A DNA stretch of 64,000 nucleotides, taken from positions 1-64,000 of the forward strand of contig JAKLKB010000007.1 in the NCBI GenBank assembly GCA_023150835.1, written 5' to 3'. The stretch is from Myxococcota bacterium (GTDB taxonomy: Bacteria; Myxococcota_C; UBA6777). Shown here piece by piece: positions 28,410-37,791 of the stretch. The translations under genes and the position numbers were made by a program. Numbering within the stretch: position 1 is the first letter of the stretch; each line of letters begins with the position of its first letter. The notes below the pieces were generated by a model that made no database searches, was not told the origin of the DNA, and worked only from the letters and a program-made list of their open reading frames with translations.

Positions 28410-28877
28410 ATGCTTACGAGATATCGTTGTGTTGTTTGGTTGTTGGGCCTTTTGGCGTGGGTTGGCTTGGGTGCTTGCGCACCGATGGCTGAAGCCCCCG
28501 AGGTCGCGATCCGTGTCGGGGAGCTTCAAGATGGCGTCAACAGCGTGACGCTGTGGATTATCGCTCCCAATTATCCGGGAAGTTCGTCTGTTTCTTGCCA
28601 AGATCTACTCGATCGCAAAACGGTCTTTGATGCCAAAACCTTCGATCAAAAGAAAACCAAATCCGCCATCATCGCTTTCGGTCAGCAAGAAAGTGTGACG
28701 AGTACGATTGAAAGCATCCTGCCCGGAAACTACCTCTTTGTGGTGGGCGGCTACAAAGATGGCTTGCAAGAACTCCCCAACCTGCGCTATATCGGCTGCC
28801 AAGAAGCCAAGGTCGAGGTCGGCAAGAAGCTTGCCCTATCGATCTTTTTGGCGATGGTACCTGTAGCAAAGCCCTAG
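28410..28877 (+). CDS. Predicted lipoprotein of unknown function
   Basis: VVWLLGLLAWVGLGACAPMAEAP lipobox. Confidence 0.7.
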   Translation: MLTRYRCVVWLLGLLAWVGLGACAPMAEAPEVAIRVGELQDGVNSVTLWIIAPNYPGSSSVSCQDLLDRKTVFDAKTFDQKKTKSAIIAFGQQESVTSTIESILPGNYLFVVGGYKDGLQELPNLRYIGCQEAKVEVGKKLALSIFLAMVPVAKP

Positions 28878-28898
28878 TATCGGGCGACTTGGATTTCG

Positions 28899-29669
28899 AT
28901 GACACGTTATCGCTCCCCTGCCTTTTGTTTTTCTAGCCATGCGCATCCTGACGCTCCTGTCCACCTTAAAGATGTTCAAACAGCGATATTCCGGGGACTT
29001 TGGATCTTTATCGTCTGGTGTGTTCTCTTTGGACTCTTGGGATGCCGCCCGATACTGCGCACCCAAGAGCAACTACAAGGCGCCCCCCCCGCACGTGATC
29101 TGCTTGCGGCCTACGTCTTGGATCAACTTCAAACACACCCCGCCAAGTATTTTTCGGTCGGAGGTGTGCGTCTTGGCGATCCCAAAGAACGCGTAGAAGC
29201 GCTTTGGGGAAAACCTTCCCGCCAGACGGGCGATCGTTCAACGTGGGGAGATGCCGATGGAAATCCCCTCTACTCCGTTCTTTGGAAAGAAGTGGTCACT
29301 CGCGTCAGCGCACAATCTCCCCCAAAGCGCGAAAGTCTTGTGGTGCAAATCGACCTTTTTCCCGCTTGTTCCTCCGTCCTCCATCCCGACAACCGCGTGC
29401 TTCTTTCCGAAGCCATCCGCCAAAGCGCTGTCCGTCAAAAACTCTTTGCCGCCATCCCCTTTCCACAACATACCCGACTGGCCAAGCGCTTCTTTTATCT
29501 TCAGCGCGGGTGGGCGGTCGTTTTGTTCTCTGAACTGATCCCCTCACAACAAAAGATCCCTTACGTTGTTCGTCTGTTTTTGGAAACACCCACAACCCCA
29601 CTCCGCCAAGGCACTTCACAGGCGAAACCCACCCAACAACCCCAAACGCACGTCACCGCGAGACTTTAA
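28899..29669 (+). CDS. Predicted lipoprotein/membrane-anchored hypothetical protein
   Basis: IFIVWCVLFGLLGCRPILRTQEQ lipobox; VGGVRLGDPKERVEALWGKPS. Confidence 0.65.
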   Translation: MTRYRSPAFCFSSHAHPDAPVHLKDVQTAIFRGLWIFIVWCVLFGLLGCRPILRTQEQLQGAPPARDLLAAYVLDQLQTHPAKYFSVGGVRLGDPKERVEALWGKPSRQTGDRSTWGDADGNPLYSVLWKEVVTRVSAQSPPKRESLVVQIDLFPACSSVLHPDNRVLLSEAIRQSAVRQKLFAAIPFPQHTRLAKRFFYLQRGWAVVLFSELIPSQQKIPYVVRLFLETPTTPLRQGTSQAKPTQQPQTHVTARL

Positions 29670-29789
29670 CACCGCGTATCCCCAACAGGCTTCCCATCCT
29701 TCCCTCTCGCTCACAGGTTTGGCGTACAAGATCCGCCTTGCTTCGATGGGCCGATATCTGCCCAAATAAATGGGCCTTTGAGGTTTTTG

Positions 29790-31982
29790 ATGAAGATCGT
29801 ATTCGCGACTAGCTTGGTCGGAAATGACCGTTTGATGCGCGCTGAAGCGCTACTCCGCTTTTGCAAAGAACAAGGACACGAAGTCTTTCTCGTCACGCGC
29901 AATCGTTTCGCCGACGCATGGACACCCTCTATCCTTGAAACCTTTCAGATCGCCATCCCTCGACACTGCCCCCCCGAAGAGATGGCCGCAATGACCCTTG
30001 AAAAAAACCGCGCACTGCTCGGAAGAATGGACTATTTTCGCCCGCTGTGCGCGATCATCGACGGCGAAGACTTTGTAGGAAAAGTCGCACAACGACTGAA
30101 CATCCCGACTGTCTGCATCGATCCCAAACACGCTTTTGAAACCACCCGCCTCAGCATCACACTCCCTCCCTTTGCCCTCGAACAACTCCGCTCCTTGCGC
30201 GAAGAACTCCGTCAACGCAGCTTTGAACCCCGCTGGTTTCTCTTGCCTGTCTTTTTCGATGCCCTACCGATCCGCCCCGAAGTGTTGCTTTGTCAGCCGA
30301 TATCCACCTTCACCGATACCCCAAACACCGACACTTCTGACGAGGGGTGGCTGCTTTTGGTCGGATGGCAAGGCGTTGAAGAAGATGTCCGCCCTTTCCT
30401 TGAGCAGCAGATCCGCGTCCGTGTCCACTACCCTGTCCGCCTCGAAAGACCTCGCGAGATCAAACAAGAAGAATCCCTTGATGGCGAAGGAGCCGCTATG
30501 CGCAGACGGCGCTCAGCCCCCCTCTCCCGCTCTCCCGAAGAAGAAGCCGCTGCCGCACGCGCCATGCTCCCCAACTCCGATGCCTATGTTTCTTATTCCG
30601 TCGCCAACGCCGAAGCTTGGCAACAAGATCTCCCCCGCGCCAAAGCCGTGATCCTGCAAGGCGATGCTTCTCAACTTGCCGATGCCATCGCTCTACAAAA
30701 ACCCACCCTCGTCATCCCACAAAAAGATCACTTCGAACAATGGGTTTGCGGCCAATACATCGAAAAAATGGGCGTCGGTGAAACACACACCAAACTCAAT
30801 CGCACCGCCCTCGACGGCTTCCTCGAACGGCTCGACCGCTACAAAGACAAATTACATCAACTCCCCCCAAGCAAATCTCCCAAGATCACCCACGCCCTCC
30901 AAGAGATCTTGACCACCCTCCAATCCGAAGCCACCGCACAACCCCGCCAATCCGAACGCTTCCCCTCTTCGCAACGAAACCGACCCACAACCCGAACCAA
31001 CACATCCCCCACCACACACACAGACGGCTCCCCACCAGAACGCCGCACACCTCGACAAGACGGCGATTCACCGAAACCTCGGACCTTCCGCCAAGATGGC
31101 GATGCCCCGAGACCTCGGACCTTCCGCCAAGATGGTGATGCTCCAAGACCTCGGACCTTCCGCCAAGATGGTGATGCTCCAAGACCTCGTTCTCCCCGCC
31201 CTGATGGTGATGCTCCGAGACCTCGGACCTTCCGCCAAGATGGTGATGCTCCAAGACCTCGGACCTTCCGCCAAGATGGTGATGCTCCGAGACCTCGGAC
31301 CTTCCGCCAAGATGGTGATGCTCCGAGACCTCGGACCTTCCGACAAGATGGTGATGCTCCGAGACCTCGGACCTTCCGACAAGATGGTGATGCTCCAAGA
31401 CCTCGTTTCTCCAATAGAGAGAACGCCCCACGCCCACGGGCTGAGGAAGGGCGGCGCCCCGCATCTTCGGAACGCGGAGAACGCGCAGGCTCCATCGAGG
31501 TGTGGCGTCCTCCCTCGAAACAAGCCGACGAAACGCATTCCACAAACCAACCCCAGACAGCAGGTGGCGAACGGCTGCCACGCCGCAAAAACACCGAAGG
31601 TTCGGGCGAACAAAAGCCTTGGCGCAAAAACACCGAAGGTTCGAGCGAACAAAAGCCTTGGCGCAAAAACACCGAAGGTTCGAGCGAACAAAAGCCTTGG
31701 CGCAAAAACACCGAAGGTTCGGGCGAACAAAAGCCTTGGCGCAAAAACACCGAAGGTTCGGGCGAACAAAAGCCTTGGCGTAAAAACACCGAAGGTTCGG
31801 GCGAACAAAAGCCTTGGCGTAAAAACATCGAAGGTTCGGGTGAACGAAAGCCTTGGCGTAAAAACACCGAAGGTTCGGGTGAACGAAAGCCTTGGCGTAA
31901 AAACACCGAACCAAAAGAAACAAGCGAACGAGGAGCACCCAAACCCAAACCTCCGAAACGTACCCTCCCGCGAGACGAATAG
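29790..31982 (+). CDS. GT-B glycosyltransferase-like protein with C-terminal disordered repeat arrays
   Basis: MKIVFATSLVGNDRLMRAEALLRFCKEQGHEVFLVTR N-term; QKPTLVIPQKDHFEQWVCGQYIEKMGVG; two C-terminal tandem arrays. Confidence 0.7.
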   Translation: MKIVFATSLVGNDRLMRAEALLRFCKEQGHEVFLVTRNRFADAWTPSILETFQIAIPRHCPPEEMAAMTLEKNRALLGRMDYFRPLCAIIDGEDFVGKVAQRLNIPTVCIDPKHAFETTRLSITLPPFALEQLRSLREELRQRSFEPRWFLLPVFFDALPIRPEVLLCQPISTFTDTPNTDTSDEGWLLLVGWQGVEEDVRPFLEQQIRVRVHYPVRLERPREIKQEESLDGEGAAMRRRRSAPLSRSPEEEAAAARAMLPNSDAYVSYSVANAEAWQQDLPRAKAVILQGDASQLADAIALQKPTLVIPQKDHFEQWVCGQYIEKMGVGETHTKLNRTALDGFLERLDRYKDKLHQLPPSKSPKITHALQEILTTLQSEATAQPRQSERFPSSQRNRPTTRTNTSPTTHTDGSPPERRTPRQDGDSPKPRTFRQDGDAPRPRTFRQDGDAPRPRTFRQDGDAPRPRSPRPDGDAPRPRTFRQDGDAPRPRTFRQDGDAPRPRTFRQDGDAPRPRTFRQDGDAPRPRTFRQDGDAPRPRFSNRENAPRPRAEEGRRPASSERGERAGSIEVWRPPSKQADETHSTNQPQTAGGERLPRRKNTEGSGEQKPWRKNTEGSSEQKPWRKNTEGSSEQKPWRKNTEGSGEQKPWRKNTEGSGEQKPWRKNTEGSGEQKPWRKNIEGSGERKPWRKNTEGSGERKPWRKNTEPKETSERGAPKPKPPKRTLPRDE
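31045..31416 (+). repeat. In-frame tandem repeat, 36-bp unit (RTFRQDGDAPRP), ~10 copies
   Basis: cctcggaccttccgccaagatggtgatgctccaaga repeated. Confidence 0.95.
31587..31905 (+). repeat. In-frame tandem repeat, 39-bp unit (KNTEGSGEQKPWR), ~8 copies
   Basis: aaaaacaccgaaggttcgggcgaacaaaagccttggcgc repeated. Confidence 0.95.
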
Positions 31983-32092
31983 GCCGAAGAAGCAAAACAC
32001 GACAACCCAACAAGGGCGCTGTCTATGGCCCGATGTTGGCGGCCCACCATCGAACCTCGCATCGAAATAAACCAACAGAAAGGTCAAGTATC

Positions 32093-33031
32093 ATGGCATC
32101 CAATATCATCGAGGTTGTGCCGCTGCGCTACGATGTTGCTTTTAAAAAAGCGTTTGGGCAGGTCGATGTCTTCAATGCTTTTGTGCGCGATGTTTTGGGG
32201 ATCGAGTTCGAGGTGGATGAAGTGATCCAAGAACACAGCTACCACGAACAGATCGGGCGCGTGAAGATCAAGTACGACCTCTTCGCCGAGGATGAAGAGC
32301 GTCGCATTATTGTTGAGATCCAACACGCCTATGAGTCTGATTTTTTCGACCGATTTCTTTACTACCACCTGCTTGGCATGATCGAACAAGTTCACAACTT
32401 TCACGACTACCGCTTCCAAAAAACCGTCTATACGATCGTCATGTTGACTTCCATGCCCAAAGATACCGAGCGTCTCTTTGCCTCTCTGAATGTTAACTTC
32501 GATTGCCGCGATGAATCCGATCAAATCCACAACCTTTTTCCTCACCGCCTGATCTTTATCAACCCCAATCTGCTCAACGAACAGATCTCCCCACAGCTTC
32601 GCCTCTGGCTACAAGCTGTTCAAGACTCCCTTGATGCAAAGGTCAACCTCAACGATTACAAAAAACACCCTCTTCTCAAAAAAGCCCTTCTTTCGGTTCA
32701 AAAGCAATCCATGACCCCCGAGGAACTCGCCAAACTCAAAGATGAATCCGCTTGGGAACGCACCAAACGCGAAAGCCGTCAAGAAGGACGCGAAGAAGGT
32801 ATTCAACAAGGCATCCAACAAGGCATCCAACAAGGCATCCAACAAGGCATCCAACAAGGCATCCAACAAGGCATCCAACAAACCCGCGAAACGACCGCCA
32901 CAAAGCTGCTCGCCCAAGGTATCACACACGAGATCATCGCAACCGCCACAGGCCTCTCCCTCGAAGAGATCGCTTCCCTCGATTCCACCCACACGCCAAC
33001 CAAGTCACCCACACGAAAGAAAAAGTCATAG
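32093..33031 (+). CDS. Rpn/PD-(D/E)XK nuclease-family (putative transposase-like) protein
   Basis: VPLRYDVAFKKAFGQVDVFNAFVRDVLGIEF...VKIKYDLFAEDEERRIIVEIQHAYESDFFDRFLYY (PD-(D/E)XK-like D..EIQ); C-terminal GIQQ repeats; KLLAQGITHEIIATATGLSLEEI. Confidence 0.88.
   Translation: MASNIIEVVPLRYDVAFKKAFGQVDVFNAFVRDVLGIEFEVDEVIQEHSYHEQIGRVKIKYDLFAEDEERRIIVEIQHAYESDFFDRFLYYHLLGMIEQVHNFHDYRFQKTVYTIVMLTSMPKDTERLFASLNVNFDCRDESDQIHNLFPHRLIFINPNLLNEQISPQLRLWLQAVQDSLDAKVNLNDYKKHPLLKKALLSVQKQSMTPEELAKLKDESAWERTKRESRQEGREEGIQQGIQQGIQQGIQQGIQQGIQQGIQQTRETTATKLLAQGITHEIIATATGLSLEEIASLDSTHTPTKSPTRKKKS
32798..32881 (+). repeat. 12-bp in-frame tandem repeat (GIQQ), 7 copies
   Basis: ggtattcaacaa + (ggcatccaacaa)x6. 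Confidence 0.97.
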
Positions 33032-33075
33032 TATCCTATTGGGCGCGCACCCAGCGGGGTTTCACCGCCCGCGCA

Positions 33076-33116
33076 AACCTCGTATCACCCCAACAACGAT
33101 GGGCGGCCTTTTTTTG
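33076..33116 (+). terminator. Putative Rho-independent terminator
   Basis: CCGCCC ... GGGCGG followed by CCTTTTTTT; long loop (~30 nt) makes this tentative. Confidence 0.35.
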
Positions 33117-33202
33117 AGATGCCCCGAACCGAGCGGGGGGATGATGCGTTGGGGGGACGTATCAAAGAGCCAGACACCTCACAGATTTGGAGGCCATTCG
33201 CG

Positions 33203-34414
33203 ATGAAGCAGGAACATTCGATAGAGATCAGCAGGGTGCAAGATCAAGAAGAGTTGAAGGGGTTGGCGGATGCCTTGCGCCGATCGCTGTGGTTTCCGCG
33301 ATTGGAAGACGATGACTGGACGGTGCGCGAAGGCGTGGAGCGATTGCGGATCGCTCGATTAGACGGAGAAGTTGTGGGGGGGCTTTCGTGCCACCTGATG
33401 GGGCAGTGGTTTGGAGGCCGAAGCGTACCGATGGGAGCGATCCGAGCTGTGGGGATTCGTCCAGATGCGCGGATGTACGGGGTTGCACACACCATGTTGA
33501 CATCCAACCTCACAGAGCTACGAGAAGCAGGCATCCCGTTGGCTTCGTTGTATCCCGCCACACAGCGGTTGTATCGCTCTGTCGGTTATGGGAGTGCAGG
33601 GACGATGGTTTGGTACAGACAGCCGATCTCTGAGCTACATCCGACAACACGAACAGAGCTGCGCGTACGAGGATTGTCTGGTTCGATGGAGATGCTGCGC
33701 GAGGTCTTGGAACCGTTATATCGCGCTCGGGCAGAGCGGACCAACGGGCATTTGGAGCGCAGCGATTGGATGTGGGATCGTTGCTTTTTGAAGCCGGGGG
33801 GAAAACAACCCCGCGATGTCTATGTCGTCGATCGCGATGGAAAAGCCGAAGGATACGTCATCTGCGATCACGAGCGGATCCCAGATCAATTTCGAGGACG
33901 CTTGGAGATCCGTGATTGGCAAGCCACGACGCCCGAAGCGATGCGTCAGCTCTGGTGCTTTGTGGCCGATCATCGCTCGCACATGGAATTTGTGCGATGG
34001 CACGGGCCACGCGCAGAGCCGATGTTGGCGATGCTCGATCAACACCAATGGGAGATCGATGTTTCCTTGACATGGATGACGCGGATCGTCGATGTGGTAG
34101 AAGCCTTGCGCAAGCGCGGTTATTCTCCTGCTCTCTCGACGCAAGTCAGCCTGCGCGTCGAAGATCCTTGCTTGCCTTGGAATCGCGGATGTTGGCGGCT
34201 AGTCGTCGAAAACGGCCTAGCCAACGTCACAGAAACCACTCCCGACTCCAAAACCGCCACGCTCCAAGTCCAAGGACTGTCCTCGTTATACACAGGCTAT
34301 CTTTCACCCTATTCACTCGAACAGATGGGCCTCTTGCAAGGTCCATCCGATACCTTGGCAGAGTTGGCGCTCTTGTTTGCAGGTGGAGAACCTTGGATGC
34401 CTGATATGTTCTAA
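33203..34414 (+). CDS. Eis-like GNAT family N-acetyltransferase
   Basis: GGLSCHLMGQWFGGRSVPMGAIRAVGIRPDARMYGVAHTMLTSNLTELREAGIPLASLYPATQRLYRSVGYG. Confidence 0.88.
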   Translation: MKQEHSIEISRVQDQEELKGLADALRRSLWFPRLEDDDWTVREGVERLRIARLDGEVVGGLSCHLMGQWFGGRSVPMGAIRAVGIRPDARMYGVAHTMLTSNLTELREAGIPLASLYPATQRLYRSVGYGSAGTMVWYRQPISELHPTTRTELRVRGLSGSMEMLREVLEPLYRARAERTNGHLERSDWMWDRCFLKPGGKQPRDVYVVDRDGKAEGYVICDHERIPDQFRGRLEIRDWQATTPEAMRQLWCFVADHRSHMEFVRWHGPRAEPMLAMLDQHQWEIDVSLTWMTRIVDVVEALRKRGYSPALSTQVSLRVEDPCLPWNRGCWRLVVENGLANVTETTPDSKTATLQVQGLSSLYTGYLSPYSLEQMGLLQGPSDTLAELALLFAGGEPWMPDMF

Positions 34415-34465
34415 GCCATCCCGACAAGTCTTTGCTCTTTGCTTGCGGCCTTCGTTGAAGACCTT

Positions 34466-34579
34466 ATACAAAATCCGCTCATCGTGTGATCGCAACACGT
34501 AGGGGCAGACAGGTGTGGCTGCCCAAGAACAGGGCGTCTACGCACGACCCTTCAACCACACATCTTGCGGATATCGTAT
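34466..34579. repeat. MITE/REP-like element, copy 4
   Basis: atacaaaatccgctcatcgtgtgatcg..cgtaggggcagacaggtgtggctgccc...cacatcttgcggatatcgtat. Confidence 0.8.
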
Positions 34580-34762
34580 TACACGCCACCTGAGCGCGTG
34601 GCATCCCCAAAGCCATCGCAACAAGTGGGATTTCCTTTCTGGATCTTTTCGGCTCGATCCGCTATAACCCTTGGCCGTCCGCTCGAAGCACGCAGGAACA
34701 GCAAACGTGCGGAGCAAACGTTTCAAAAAACAAGTTTTTTCCATAAAAGAAAGGCATTTGAG

Positions 34763-35197
34763 ATGAGAACATGGCTCTTGTTTGTTAGCGGTTTTTTCTT
34801 TGCGTGCGTCTCTTTGGTCGCCTGTGGTCCGATCACACCCCAAGCTGCGTGCGAACGCGGCTTGCAAGCCAACTGCACTTACATTCATCGTTGTGCCACC
34901 GCAGAACAAAAACAAAGCAGTCACTTTGAGAAGCTTTTTGGAGCCGATGTTGCGGCCTGTGTCCGCATTCGCCAAGAAGGTGCCACTTCGACCCAAGGAG
35001 GCGTCACCCTCAGCATCGAACCCGCCAAATGCAGCGAAAAAACCGAACAAACATACTGCAAGGATGCAAAGACGCCGATCTATCATCCAGAATTTGTGGC
35101 ACAATGTCATTCCGATTTTGAGACGCAAGCTTGCCCACCAAACCTACTCTTGCCGCCCACTCCCGCCAGTTGCGAAAAAGTTTGCCAAGCCACCTGA
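34763..35197 (+). CDS. Predicted small Cys-containing lipoprotein
   Basis: LLFVSGFFFACVSLVACGPITPQAACERGLQANCTY lipobox. Confidence 0.65.
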   Translation: MRTWLLFVSGFFFACVSLVACGPITPQAACERGLQANCTYIHRCATAEQKQSSHFEKLFGADVAACVRIRQEGATSTQGGVTLSIEPAKCSEKTEQTYCKDAKTPIYHPEFVAQCHSDFETQACPPNLLLPPTPASCEKVCQAT

Positions 35198-35386
35198 TCA
35201 TCCAAGGAAGAACGATGCCCCCCACAACAGCATCCGCCCATCCCAAACAGATCGAGTCCGATCCCATCGCCTCTTGGTGCATTCTGCCTTGTGCGGTTGT
35301 TTTTTTTGATGACAACCCTCAAAAACCGACGTAAACAAAGGGGCATCTTTGCCCCCAAGCAGCGCAGCCAAAGGAGGCCCCCGCGT

Positions 35387-36688
35387 ATGTTAGATCTGCA
35401 TTATATCTTGTCGAATCTCGAAGAGATCCGTGAAAATAACCAACAGCGCAAAGTCCAAGTCGATATGGATCGTTTCGTCGCACTCGCCGAAGAACGCCGC
35501 TTCTTGATCCAAGACGTCGAAGACAAGCGAAGCCGCCGCAACGAAGTGTCCCGCTTGATGAAGGACAAGATCTCCCAAGAACAACGGCAAGCCTTGATCG
35601 AAGAAGGCCGTCAACTCAAAGACGACCTCGAAAACCTCGAGATACGGATGAAACAGGCGCAAGATGATCTTCACGCGCTCCAGCTTCAAATCCCCAACCT
35701 GACCCATCCTGAAGCCCCACGCGGACACACCGACGAAGACAACAAAGAAGTCAAACGTTGGGGTACACCCACCCGTTTTGATTTCACCCCCAAAGATCAC
35801 GTCGAGATCGCCGAAGCCTTGGGCTTGATCGACTGGGAACAAGCCTCGAAAGTGACAGGCTCCAAGTTTTACTTTTTGCGTGGCGATGCGGTTTGGCTAG
35901 AGCTTGCGCTACAACAGTACGCCCTGCGCATCCTCGAACAAGAAGGATTCCAACTGTTCACGACGCCCGATCTCGCTCGCCGCGATATCCTCGAAGGCAT
36001 CGGCTTTAACCCACGCGGCGAAGGCACGCAGATCTATTCGATCGAAAACACAGACCTTTGTCTGATCGCCACCGCCGAGATCACACTCGGCGGATTCCAC
36101 CAAGACCAGATCCTCGAAGAGACCAGCGCCCCCATCCTTTGTGCAGGTCTGTCCCACTGCTTTCGCACCGAAGCAGGTGCGCCCGGGCGCGCCTCGCGTG
36201 GGCTATACCGCGTTCACCAGTTCTCCAAAGTCGAGATGTTCGCCTTTACCACCCCCGAACAATCCAACGCCACCCTCGAACGCTTTCTCGCCATCGAAGA
36301 ACGCATCTTCCAAGGACTGGGCATCCCCTATCGTGTGGTCGACTGCTGCACGGGTGATCTCGGCGGCCAAGCCTACCGCAAATACGATATCGAAGCATGG
36401 ATGCCGGGGCGCGGTGAAGGCGGATCTTACGGCGAAGTGACGAGTGCCTCCAATTGCACAGACTATCAAGCCCGCCGCCTGATGATCCGCTATCGCAAAG
36501 AAGGCGAGAAAAAACCGCTCTTTATGCACACGCTCAACGGCACGGCGATCGCCGCCAGCCGTGGGATCATCGCCGTCCTCGAAAACTATCAACAAGCCGA
36601 TGGCAGCGTCGTGATCCCCGAAGCCCTCCGCCCCTTCGTTGGAAAAGATATCCTCCGCCCCAAAACAGCCCCCTCTTCCGCCGCTTAA
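35387..36688 (+). CDS. serS: Seryl-tRNA synthetase
   Basis: MLDLHYILSNLEEIRENNQQRK; EAGAPGRASRGLYRVHQFSKVEMF; EVTSASNCTDYQARRLMIRYR; LNGTAIAASRGIIAVLENYQ; RBS aaggagg. Confidence 0.97.
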   Translation: MLDLHYILSNLEEIRENNQQRKVQVDMDRFVALAEERRFLIQDVEDKRSRRNEVSRLMKDKISQEQRQALIEEGRQLKDDLENLEIRMKQAQDDLHALQLQIPNLTHPEAPRGHTDEDNKEVKRWGTPTRFDFTPKDHVEIAEALGLIDWEQASKVTGSKFYFLRGDAVWLELALQQYALRILEQEGFQLFTTPDLARRDILEGIGFNPRGEGTQIYSIENTDLCLIATAEITLGGFHQDQILEETSAPILCAGLSHCFRTEAGAPGRASRGLYRVHQFSKVEMFAFTTPEQSNATLERFLAIEERIFQGLGIPYRVVDCCTGDLGGQAYRKYDIEAWMPGRGEGGSYGEVTSASNCTDYQARRLMIRYRKEGEKKPLFMHTLNGTAIAASRGIIAVLENYQQADGSVVIPEALRPFVGKDILRPKTAPSSAA

Positions 36689-36708
36689 ACGCTCTCCATC
36701 GAACTTTT

Positions 36709-37791
36709 TTACGGGCGCAAAAACACCATCGCAGGGAAGCCCAAGACAAACAACGCCATACAAAAAAACATCATACCACGAAACCAAACGCCCCATCCTT
36801 CGAGGCTTTGCGTGTCGTATAGACGTTCAAACACCAACAACGCACCGTACAACAAGCCCTGCGCAACGAACCATCCCAAAACGGGCATCATCTCCATCGA
36901 GGCCCCTTGACGGATCGCAGAGCGCCGCACGATCTCCCACGCCCACAACGCACACAAACACGCCCAAGGAACCGATGTCGCAAACAAAGCCGCATCAAGG
37001 CTCCAAGCCTGAAACAACCGCTGCTCTCGAATCATCCGCACACTACGCCACAGCATCCGCCCCCCCAAAACCGCCCACGCCCCCAACAACCCCCACCACG
37101 CAAGGCGTTGTCCGACCTGCAAAGCCCCTGCACGCTCCACCCAAAGCCCCACGAAACCCAACCCCAGCCCCAACCACCAAGCGATCTGGAACGAAGAACG
37201 AAAAGCCCATTCTCCCCGCAGATAGCGCAAGATCACACCACACCACACCACAAACACACCGCCCAATCCCAACAGCCACCCGCCCGAGGCTCCCCAAAGC
37301 TTCCAGACTTCGCGAGGCCCAGCCCACCATGTGACGCCACCCGCGACCATCACCCCCACCCCAAACCACCACGCTCGACGGCGAAAGATCCACACCGAGA
37401 TCGCCACCGCCACCCACAACAACACAGCACTCCCCCTCCATCGCTCGTTCCCCACGACCGCGACCTTCTGGCCCCACGCCAACGGCCACAAACACACACC
37501 CAACCAAGGCAACAACCACAGCGCACGACGCGCATCCCGCCATTGTGACAAGGCATCTTCTGCCGAAACAACAGGCACTGACATCTCAAAAACAGGTGCT
37601 TCTTCCCAAAAAGCCCCCCATGCTTCGGCCACAAGCAACAGCGCCCCCCCCCACAGCGGCAACCATAACAGCCAACTCAAACGCTCCGATGGGGACGGAA
37701 ATCCCACCGCGACGCCCCCGCCCCCCAAAACAACCAACGTCCACAACACCACACTCCACCCCACCGCACGCGGCATCGGGTGCCTTGTCAT
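36709..37791 (-). CDS. Multi-pass membrane protein of unknown function
   Basis: About 9-10 hydrophobic segments; ATG overlaps upstream kinase stop (tcat on + strand = ATGA). Confidence 0.75.
   Translation of the reverse strand: MTRHPMPRAVGWSVVLWTLVVLGGGGVAVGFPSPSERLSWLLWLPLWGGALLLVAEAWGAFWEEAPVFEMSVPVVSAEDALSQWRDARRALWLLPWLGVCLWPLAWGQKVAVVGNERWRGSAVLLWVAVAISVWIFRRRAWWFGVGVMVAGGVTWWAGPREVWKLWGASGGWLLGLGGVFVVWCGVILRYLRGEWAFRSSFQIAWWLGLGLGFVGLWVERAGALQVGQRLAWWGLLGAWAVLGGRMLWRSVRMIREQRLFQAWSLDAALFATSVPWACLCALWAWEIVRRSAIRQGASMEMMPVLGWFVAQGLLYGALLVFERLYDTQSLEGWGVWFRGMMFFCMALFVLGFPAMVFLRP

Noticed and set aside
30857-32087. Long minus-strand and alternate-frame ORFs (325-401 aa) overlapping the glycosyltransferase-like gene
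   Set aside because: Tandem repeats with unit lengths divisible by three keep all frames open. The plus-strand frame 29790..31982 has a recognisable N-terminal domain and the antisense products are low complexity only.
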